Positions 58,335-64,000 of a stretch of 64,000 nucleotides of DNA are shown here, piece after piece. Position numbers and translations under genes: made by a program. The stretch spans positions 11,335 to 75,334 of the forward strand of contig UQPV01000004.1 of assembly GCA_900543035.1 (NCBI GenBank). The letters run 5' to 3'. The stretch comes from an uncultured Solobacterium sp. (GTDB lineage: Bacteria; Bacillota_I; Bacilli_A; Erysipelotrichales; Erysipelotrichaceae). Within the stretch, counting starts at the first letter, position 1, and each line of letters opens with the position of its first letter. Below the pieces are notes generated by a model, which saw nothing but the letters and a program-made list of their open reading frames with translations, did not search any database and was not told the DNA's origin.

Positions 58335-58468
58335 GAGATCACCTCAACTGCATTATAGGAAAAACAAGCCGGAAAGAAAAGGTTTTCCATAATTTTCACA
58401 AAAAAGAATACAAAGTTTTGTTGATTTTGTGTTGTTTATGGCTATAATGAGAGCGTAGGAGGGAAAAC
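58335..58468. promoter_or_regulatory. Divergent promoter/operator region of the SOS-type cassette
   Basis: The plus-strand promoter is TTGATT (58421-58426), 16 bases, TATAAT (58443-58448). The minus-strand -10 is TATAAT (58357-58352). The inverted repeat ACAAA-GT-TTTGT (58410-58421) abuts the plus -35, and GGAAAA...TTTTCC (58359-58387) spans the minus promoter. Either may be the operator of the LexA-like repressor. Neither matches the B. subtilis LexA box. Confidence 0.6.
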
Positions 58469-59725
58469 ATGAACAGCGTTTATCTTTGTATCGATCTGAA
58501 GACCTTTTATGCTTCAGTGGAATGTGTGCAGCGCGGGCTGGACCCGTTTGCGGCTCCGCTGGTGGTCGCAGACCCATCGCGGGGCAAAGGAGCGATCTGC
58601 CTGGCTGTCTCGCCAAAGATGAAAGCGCTGGGCGTGCGCAATCGCTGCCGTATCTTTGAAATCCCCGCATCGATCGCTTATATCACGGCCTTGCCCCGCA
58701 TGGAGCTGTATATGCGCACGGCGGCGGACATCTATGGCATCTATCTTCGCTATGTCGCCCCGGGGGATATCCATGTGTATTCCATCGATGAGGCTTTCCT
58801 GGACATCACGCCCTATCTGAGGCTGTATGGCCTGAGCGCCAGGGAGCTGGCGCGGCGCATCATGGCGGATGTGTGGCAGACCACCGGTATCACGGCTACC
58901 GCAGGCATCGGCACCAATTTGTATCTGGCCAAAGTGGCGCTGGATCTGATTGCCAAGCATGAGCCGGAGGGCATCGGTGAGCTGGACGAGGCAAGTTATC
59001 GGCAGCAGCTCTGGCATCATCAGCCGCTGAGCGATTTCTGGCAAGTGGGCCGCGGCACCGCGTCCAGGCTTGCCCGTTATGGCATCTTTGATATGCAGGC
59101 GGTGGCTCGCTGCCCCAAGCAGCTGCTCATCGATGAATTCGGTATCGGCGGAGAATATCTGCATGATCATGCCAATGGCATCGAACCGGTGCGTATCGCG
59201 GACATCAAGGCCTATCGTCCGTCTGTGCGCTCGATCTCATCCAACCAGATCTTGTTTCATGATTATGATTTTGCGCATGCGCGGCTGGTGATGAGCGAGA
59301 TGGTGGAGCTCAGCATCCAGCGCCTCGTCGACCAGCATCTGGTCAGCGATGAGATCAGCTTGTCGATCGGCTATTCCCGGGATATCCTCCCGCGTGTGCA
59401 CCGCAGTGCCCGGCTGGGTATCCGCACAGATGCTTATCCGCTGTTGCTGCGGGAATTCAGGCGGCTGTTCGATGCGTATGTGGACCGCAATGCTCCGATC
59501 CGTTCTATCGGCATCGGCTTTCAGCGCGTGAAAGATGAAGCATGGGAAAGTCTGGATCTGTTTACCGATGCCGAAGCAGTCAAGGAAGAGCGGCAGCTCA
59601 TGCAGACCATTTCGGCCATTCGCGGGAAATATGGCAAAAACGCAGTATTGCGCGGGATGAATCTGCTTGATCAGGCCACGACACGCAAAAGAAACACGCT
59701 GATCGGAGGACATAATGCCCGCTAA
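58469..59725 (+). CDS. Y-family translesion DNA polymerase (UvrX/DinB/UmuC-like)
   Basis: The 418-residue protein has the Y-family catalytic blocks: YLCIDLKTFYASVECVQRGLD (first Asp and steric gate region), VYSIDEAFLDITPYL (SIDE motif) and TATAGIGTNLYLAKVALDLIA followed by a KH. The C-terminal little-finger domain lies about 240-350. It resembles UvrX/YqjW-type polymerases of Bacillota elements. It should copy past DNA lesions with low fidelity. GTAGGAGGG precedes ATG 58469. It overlaps the yolD-like gene by 11 bases and faces the LexA-like gene, so DNA-damage induction is likely. Confidence 0.92.
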   Translation: MNSVYLCIDLKTFYASVECVQRGLDPFAAPLVVADPSRGKGAICLAVSPKMKALGVRNRCRIFEIPASIAYITALPRMELYMRTAADIYGIYLRYVAPGDIHVYSIDEAFLDITPYLRLYGLSARELARRIMADVWQTTGITATAGIGTNLYLAKVALDLIAKHEPEGIGELDEASYRQQLWHHQPLSDFWQVGRGTASRLARYGIFDMQAVARCPKQLLIDEFGIGGEYLHDHANGIEPVRIADIKAYRPSVRSISSNQILFHDYDFAHARLVMSEMVELSIQRLVDQHLVSDEISLSIGYSRDILPRVHRSARLGIRTDAYPLLLREFRRLFDAYVDRNAPIRSIGIGFQRVKDEAWESLDLFTDAEAVKEERQLMQTISAIRGKYGKNAVLRGMNLLDQATTRKRNTLIGGHNAR

Positions 59726-60032
59726 GCACGCTGCCAGGGCCCGGCTGTTTCTGCCATTTGACTCTTTGAAGGGCTTTCGGGAATATCTGGCAGAAAAAGA
59801 ACAGCCGCAGGAAAGTAAAAAGATGCTGTCAGAAGATGACTGCGAACGGATCGATCATCTCTTGCGGCAGCTGCGGCCGGGCGACATGGCAGAGGTCATT
59901 TGGTACGCAGGCGGACATCACATCACGCAAAAGGGCATGATCTCCCGCATCGATGTCACACAGCGCACGCTCACCATCGTCAGTACCACGATTCCGATCC
60001 TGGACATCGTGGCGATCCGCAAGGAAGAATGA
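59715..60032 (+). CDS. YolD-like protein
   Basis: A 105-residue protein. FLPFDSLKGFREYLAEKEQ, and the strand pattern GGHHITQKGMISRIDVTQRTL followed by a DIVAIRKEE tail, are typical of YolD-like proteins. These are commonly encoded with UvrX-type polymerases and are thought to be accessory subunits, comparable to UmuD. ATCGGAGGACATA precedes ATG 59715. Overlap with the polymerase gene implies translational coupling. The operon probably continues 49 bases later with the glycosylase-like gene. Confidence 0.87.
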   Translation: MPAKHAARARLFLPFDSLKGFREYLAEKEQPQESKKMLSEDDCERIDHLLRQLRPGDMAEVIWYAGGHHITQKGMISRIDVTQRTLTIVSTTIPILDIVAIRKEE

Positions 60033-60081
60033 CTGTTCAGCGGCTGGTTTTTTTGGTAAGGTTAAGGCAGAGGTGATCATC

Positions 60082-61242
60082 ATGGAACTCAGCGCTTCTG
60101 CCATCCGCGCATATCGTCTGCATGCGCATCATCTGGATCGTCCTGTCTCGCTGCGTGAAGCGGCATCCTGTGGCTTTCAGAACTCTCCGGCCGGCGCCTG
60201 GGAAAACGCCGCCTTCTTTCGCACCGGGCTGGACAAGGAAACGCTGCGCCATGTCCTGGCGGAAAACGAACTGCTGCAGGCGTGGAGCTTTCGTGGCGCG
60301 CCTGTCGTCTTCCTTCAGGATGACGCTGATGTCTTTCTGGATGTCATGAAGGCACAGGGAGAAGAAGAGTGGATCTATATCCACGGCATCACTGGCGTGC
60401 TCACGCATATGGACATGAATGTTGACGAGCTGCTGATGCGGCTGATGAATGAGATGCCTGCGCTGGATCATATGGAGATCCAGGGCAAAGCGTAGCTGGA
60501 TCAGTTTCTGGCCAAGCGCATGCAGAGACATATGGATGATGCACAGCAGCGGCTGTGGCGCATGCCCTCTCTTTATGATCCCAAAGGGATCCAGACGATG
60601 GGGGAAGCGGCCGTATCGTTCTTGCTTCGACCTTGCGCATTGTGTGGAAAGGTCGTGTTCAGCCAGCGCCGGGAGAACATCCCCAGCTTCACTTCATTCA
60701 TCGCCCGCACAGGTCATCCGCTTTTGGCTCGTCCATCTGCGCAGCGCGAGCTCATGCGCCGTTTCCTGCATGCCTATGCCCCAGCTGCATTCAACGGCTT
60801 CTGTGACTGGCTGGGATGCGGGAGGAGCCAGGGAAGACGGCTGTGGAAACAGATCGAACCCGAGCTTGAAGCAGTGCAGGTGCTGGGCAAGACACGTTAT
60901 GTGCTGAAAGAAGACCTTCCGCTGTTCATGCAGGCCATAGAACCAGAGGATATCCGCATCCTTGCCGCACATGATCCCTATCTGGATGCCCGTGATCATG
61001 AGATCCTCGCACAGCGTGAACATTTCCGCCTCATCTGGCGGACCGTGGCCAATCCCGGCGTCATCCTGCAAGGCGGACGCATCATCGGTATATGGCGTTC
61101 CCGGCAACAGGGAAAACGGACGCTGCTGCAGGCACGGCCGTTCGTGAAACTAAACGGTGATCAGGAGCAACAGCTTCAGCAGCGCGTCAGTCAGTGGGCA
61201 GACTTTCAGCAAAAAGAAGTCATCCTGCAGATCACGGCATGA
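60082..61242 (+). pseudogene. AlkZ/YcaQ-type winged-helix DNA glycosylase-like gene (HTH_42) interrupted by an in-frame TAG
   Basis: One continuous frame of 386 codons carries a single internal stop, TAG at 60493-60495. Before it are 137 residues (ELSASAIRAYRLHAHHLDRP, CGFQNSPAGAWENAAFF, LLQAWSFRGAPVVFL). After it the frame continues at once with LDQFLAKRMQRHMDDAQQRLW, VSFLLRPCALCGKVVFSQR and a complete C terminus. Both halves match the HTH_42 family, which includes the interstrand-crosslink glycosylases AlkZ and YcaQ/AlkX. A single C-to-T change (CAG to TAG) would explain the stop. An ATG at 60520 could restart the second half but has no ribosome site. GGCAGAGGTGATCATC precedes ATG 60082. 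Confidence 0.82.
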
Positions 61243-61252
61243 ACAAAATGGA

Positions 61253-61280
61253 CCGCAGCAAATCAAGCTGCGGCCTTTTT
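61253..61280 (+). terminator. Terminator of the SOS-type/glycosylase-like operon
   Basis: CCGCAGC (61253-61259) pairs with GCTGCGG (61267-61273). CC and five T follow. Confidence 0.75.
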
Positions 61281-61292
61281 GGAATGATGATC

Positions 61293-61901
61293 TCAAAGCA
61301 CAGGATTTGTCCGATGATGCATGGTGCTGACCTGATCATGACAATGCGTATATTGTCTGGCAGCTAGGAAAAAGTAACTGAGCCAAAGCGCCGTGCTGAT
61401 GAGGAAGGAGACCATCAGGAAGATGGTGATCATCGCCGCCAGCCACTGAGCGCTTCCAAATACACCGAACAGCGTATCGACATCCTTCACCAGGAAGATG
61501 AAGGTCGTCACGCTCAGCGAGATGCAGAGCAATGACCAGCTTGCATGCAGCTCTTTTCCATACAGGCAGCATGTTTGATTTTCCATATGCCGGATCATGC
61601 TGGTGAGCTCAGCGGCGAGATACAGCGTCATGATGTTGGACAGCACAGGCATGAGCGACATCGTGATCGGGGAGAAGATGATGCCATACATGCCCATGAG
61701 CAGATCCGCTACGGTATAAAATGCATAGAAGCAAAGAAATCCGCGGATCCTTGATTCGTGCCATACATCGTCGAGCTGTGCCATGCCCCAAAGGCAAAGC
61801 AATACGCCGAGGAAATCCGGCAGCAGATCCAGATAAAATACGCCATTCATGATGGTGAGATCGATCATGATCAGCAGCATTCCCCAAAAGATTCGTTTCA
61901 T
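61293..61901 (-). CDS. Membrane protein of unknown function, tandem paralogue B
   Basis: This is a 202-residue protein with six likely spans. It starts MKRIFWGMLLIMIDL and contains LLPDFLGVLLCLWGMAQLDDV, LYGKELHASWSLL and FGSAQWLAAMITIFLMVSFLI followed by STALWLSY. It is clearly homologous throughout to the product of the upstream gene (61941-62543), with stretches of identity at both ends. I do not know the family. AAAGGAGATTTCCG precedes ATG 61901 on the minus strand. It is 39 bases downstream of its paralogue and probably in the same transcript. Confidence 0.75.
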   Translation of the reverse strand: MKRIFWGMLLIMIDLTIMNGVFYLDLLPDFLGVLLCLWGMAQLDDVWHESRIRGFLCFYAFYTVADLLMGMYGIIFSPITMSLMPVLSNIMTLYLAAELTSMIRHMENQTCCLYGKELHASWSLLCISLSVTTFIFLVKDVDTLFGVFGSAQWLAAMITIFLMVSFLISTALWLSYFFLAARQYTHCHDQVSTMHHRTNPVL

Positions 61902-61940
61902 CGGAAATCTCCTTTCTTCATCCTCTTGATGATGGGATGA

Positions 61941-62543
61941 TCACAAGGCAGAGACAGACTGTTCATGCGAGCCGTTGGAAATTGTGCCGTGCTCGTGTTG
62001 TCTGGCAGAGAGGAACAGGTAGCTGAGCCAAAGCGCCGTGCTGATGAGGAAGGAGACCATCAGGAAGATGGTGATCATCGCCGCCAGCCATTGAGCGCTT
62101 CCGAATACGCCTAACAGTTTATCGACATCATTCGCCAGGAAGACAAAGGATGTCACGCACTGTGTGACGCAAAGCAAGATCCAGCTGATCCGCAGTTCTT
62201 TTCCATACAGGCAGTGCCTGTCTTTTTCCATATGCTGGATCATGGCGGTGAGCATAAAGGTGAGATACAGCATCAGCGCATTGGAAATCAGCGGCATGAT
62301 CGTCATCGTGAATGATGTCGCGATGCCTAAGAGGCAGATGATCAGGTCGGCCAGCGTATAAACTGCGTAGAAGCAAAGGAATCCGCAGATCTTCGATCTG
62401 TGCCAAACATCATTGAGCTGCGCCATGCCCCACAGGCAAAGCAGCACGCCGAGAAGATCCGGCAGCAGATCGAAAAATGCTGCGCCGTTCGTGATGCCGA
62501 AATCGATCATAATCAGCAGCATCCCCCAAAAGATTCGTTTCAT
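61941..62543 (-). CDS. Membrane protein of unknown function, tandem paralogue A
   Basis: This 200-residue membrane protein has the same six-span plan as its neighbour: MKRIFWGMLLIMIDFG, LLPDLLGVLLCLWGMAQLNDV, LYGKELRISWILL, FGSAQWLAAMITIFLMVSFLI. The near-identical N-terminal and C-terminal blocks, also visible at DNA level, indicate a tandem duplication that has since diverged mainly in the middle. GGGAGGTCTATCTG precedes ATG 62543. It is 69 bases from the small membrane protein gene upstream. Confidence 0.75.
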   Translation of the reverse strand: MKRIFWGMLLIMIDFGITNGAAFFDLLPDLLGVLLCLWGMAQLNDVWHRSKICGFLCFYAVYTLADLIICLLGIATSFTMTIMPLISNALMLYLTFMLTAMIQHMEKDRHCLYGKELRISWILLCVTQCVTSFVFLANDVDKLLGVFGSAQWLAAMITIFLMVSFLISTALWLSYLFLSARQHEHGTISNGSHEQSVSAL

Positions 62544-62612
62544 CAGATAGACCTCCCTTCTGTTATTTGATCGTTTCTGTCCAGCTCTGAGTGATATAGC
62601 AGAGCTCTTCGA

Positions 62613-62807
62613 TCATGCACATCGCATGACAGAAGATGATGAACCATTCTCGCTCAGCAAGAGCAAAGAGATAAAGGTGGAAAGGGAAAAATACAGGCTT
62701 TCGATATCGAACAGCGGATGATGGAGCTTTGTTTTCCAGATCCGCAGCAGGATCAGCGTCATGGGGAAAGAAATGATATAGATCCCCAACAATGCCTCAT
62801 TCATCAT
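62613..62807 (-). CDS. Small hydrophobic membrane protein (64 residues), unknown
   Basis: The product begins MMNEALLGIYIISFPMTLILL and has a second hydrophobic stretch (FSLSTFISLLLL), so it should span the membrane twice. GAAAGGGGTGATTCCG lies just before ATG 62807, a convincing ribosome site. I do not recognise the family. It heads the minus-strand group with the two paralogous membrane proteins. A short frame ending just inside its start (35-62 residues, up to 62985) lacks a ribosome site and I do not call it. Confidence 0.6.
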   Translation of the reverse strand: MMNEALLGIYIISFPMTLILLRIWKTKLHHPLFDIESLYFSLSTFISLLLLSENGSSSSVMRCA

Positions 62808-62965
62808 CGGAATCACCCCTTTCAACATTACGATAATATGATGAAGCGGTAAAAGCAACGGCACCTGCATAAGTTGGCATGACCGTGGAAAAACCGGTCG
62901 TCATGAAAGCGATGACGGCAGTCGCGATGAGATGAATAGGCGATATGCGGTATCTGTGTAAATCT

Positions 62966-63004
62966 ATTGTATCAGTTGATCCCACGAATAGAAAGCGCTT
63001 CCAA
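62966..63004 (-). promoter_or_regulatory. Promoter with a cre-like (CcpA) site for the minus-strand membrane-protein group
   Basis: On the minus strand TTGGAAGCGCTTTCTAT (63004-62988) matches the cre consensus WTGNAARCGNWWWCAWW at 16 of 17 positions. A -10 TACAAT lies at 62971-62966, and the box covers its weak -35 region, the position expected for catabolite repression. Confidence 0.55.
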
Positions 63005-63524
63005 TAAATATAACAAAAGTGTTCGTTTATGCCGGAGGATCAACATTTAATGTTTAGAAGATCATTTAAGTACGCACGTCATTTGAAGCATAGAGCCAAA
63101 CTAAGCGGGATGATGTTCAGAAACAGATAGATTAGTAAGACTTGGACACGCTGTTTCCATATGGTCTGGTCTTTCAAAAATATGTTCATCTCATCTGTAC
63201 GTTTTGATTACATTTAACTTCATTTTTAGCCACTTCTTTTTTAATTGCTAACGTAATAAATCATTAACTTCATCTAAATAGTATAATAGAATAATAAATC
63301 GGAAAAGTCTTTTTTTATCAGATAAATCATGATAATATAAAAAGAGATGTTAAAATAAAGGGCTGAATAGATCTTTCAAGCTTCTCTGGGGGAAAGAGAA
63401 ATCGGAATATGCGGTAATAAATAGAAGGATCATTGTGCTCGCTGTTATCGGTAATGGATGAAAAAGGGAATAGCTGTGAGCGGACATCTATTCGTCTTAT
63501 CTGCTGATCAAGGAGGGAAATGGA
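63005..63524. other. AT-rich intergenic region without a recognisable gene
   Basis: These 520 bases are AT-rich and have stops in all frames at short intervals. I see no tRNA, repeat or long stem. The last 100 bases before 63525 may hold the promoter of the DUF6120-like gene, but no good -35/-10 pair stands out. Confidence 0.4.
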
Positions 63525-63887
63525 ATGAAATCAGGAGCGAAGCAATATGTCAGGGCATGTCGGAACATGCTGCCGTTTTATGGGAAGAAAGAAAGGACAT
63601 TTATCAAAAAACTGGCTGATGATCTGGATCAGGAAAAAGATTATGCAACGATCTGCGAAGAAGCAGGAAATCCAAAGGATACGGCGATGGCGTATCTGGA
63701 GAACTGCGATGAAGACTATCTGATCAAAAAGGCGTTCAAGCGCTCTTTGCTCAAGAAGCTGCTCCTGCTCATTTTGGTCATCATCATCGTATTCATCATT
63801 TATGCATGCTATATGCTGATCGAATATAATCGGTTGGCTGAGACGCAGCAGATCATTACTTATGAGGAAATAATTACAGAGTATTAA
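63525..63887 (+). CDS. DUF6120-like small membrane protein
   Basis: This 120-residue protein has a charged helical N-terminal half (MLPFYGKKERTFIKKLADDL and ICEEAGNPKDTAMAYLENCDE) and one strong membrane span (LLLLILVIIIVFIIYACYMLI). It has a short outside tail. The N-terminal pattern is like that of DUF1700/DUF6120 membrane proteins, which are often encoded with PadR regulators. No PadR gene is visible here before the window ends. AAGGAGGGAAATGGA precedes ATG 63525. Confidence 0.65.
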   Translation: MKSGAKQYVRACRNMLPFYGKKERTFIKKLADDLDQEKDYATICEEAGNPKDTAMAYLENCDEDYLIKKAFKRSLLKKLLLLILVIIIVFIIYACYMLIEYNRLAETQQIITYEEIITEY

Positions 63888-63917
63888 TTTGGAATAAGGA
63901 GGTAAGTGTGAATAAAA

Positions 63918-64000
63918 ATGCGTAAAAAGGCCGACTTAAAAACAAGTAGTAAAAAATATCAAAAAATTTTATCAGTTGACCGGAATAGAAGAAATATCTA
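63918..64000 (+). CDS. Start of a possible gene running off the right edge
   Basis: A frame from ATG 63918 (MRKKADLKTSSKKYQKIL...) is open to the end of the window, 27 residues. AAGGAGGT lies about 14 bases upstream, longer than ideal. Too little is present to assign a function. Confidence 0.3.
   Translation, partial: MRKKADLKTSSKKYQKILSVDRNRRNI

Noticed and set aside
60493-60495. TAG as a pyrrolysine codon
   Set aside because: No pyl genes are visible, the protein is not a methylamine methyltransferase, and other genes here use TAG as a normal stop (for example 19904, 22.8 kb region genes use others). A nonsense mutation is simpler.
62808-62985. Short minus-strand frame before the small membrane protein
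   Set aside because: Its start codon would lie upstream of the predicted promoter -10 (62971-62966) and it has no ribosome site.

Overview
The window reads as chromosomal DNA of a low- to mid-GC Gram-positive bacterium (Bacillota), plausibly a gut Erysipelotrichia-type organism. This rests on strong AGGAGG ribosome sites, TTGACA/TATAAT promoters, a CodY-like box and a cre-like box, lipoprotein lipoboxes, teichoic-acid-type export genes, YolD/UvrX-type and YtvI-like proteins, a type III pantothenate kinase and a CBS-containing family II pyrophosphatase. The genus cannot be fixed from sequence alone. Most genes are visibly GC-rich. Two stretches (about 21.6-23.5 kb and 48-53.5 kb) are AT-richer and look acquired.

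Layout. 1-12.6 kb is housekeeping and metabolism: malQ, coaX-coaBC, a fused NAD(P)HX epimerase/dehydratase, a DUF885 lipoprotein, a sodium:amino-acid symporter, a phage-type GH25 lysozyme, a MATE exporter behind a terminator-containing leader, and a DUF815 ATPase. 12.7-19.2 kb is a branched-chain amino acid operon (ilvA-ilvB-ilvN-ilvC-ilvD). It is preceded by a CodY-like box, a good promoter, a 37-residue leader peptide with nine consecutive Val/Ile/Leu codons, and an intrinsic terminator. 19.3-21.6 kb holds a lipoprotein and a MarR-YczE-GNAT group with a palindromic operator. 21.6-23.5 kb is a decayed accessory patch: an intact ISAs1-type element with 9-bp target duplication, a 130-bp MITE-like element with 10-bp duplication, and a 5'-truncated ABC ATPase.

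25.3-36.0 kb is a seven-gene, tightly packed surface-glycan/teichoic-acid-like operon: GT4, a GT2 fusion, an ABC-2 permease, an ABC ATPase, two HAD-type proteins and a CDP-glycerol-type transferase. Three of the proteins share one uncharacterised C-terminal module with an (S/A)RD motif and a VDxGWxGS motif. This is the best candidate in the window for an under-described system. 36-47.5 kb is mixed: proC, BlaI-like, XRE and TetR regulators, two Thr tRNAs, a flavin reductase-rubredoxin fusion, MarR-MATE, glycerate kinase, an FMN-dependent oxidase, a small PPase-like protein, YihY and RlmD.

48-53.5 kb carries two ABC modules. One has a single-base frameshift in its ATPase. The other is a bacteriocin-associated (lactococcin 972-type) permease/ATPase pair with no recognisable bacteriocin gene. 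53.6-61.3 kb has a TetR regulator, two related membrane proteins flanking a zinc peptidase, an AI-2E/YtvI-type permease, and a LexA-like / Y-family polymerase / YolD SOS-type cassette. The cassette is followed by an AlkZ/YcaQ-type (HTH_42) DNA glycosylase-like gene broken by one in-frame TAG. The end of the window has tandem duplicated membrane proteins, a possible CcpA (cre) site and a DUF6120-like membrane protein.

All family assignments are from reading motifs by eye. No database search was run.
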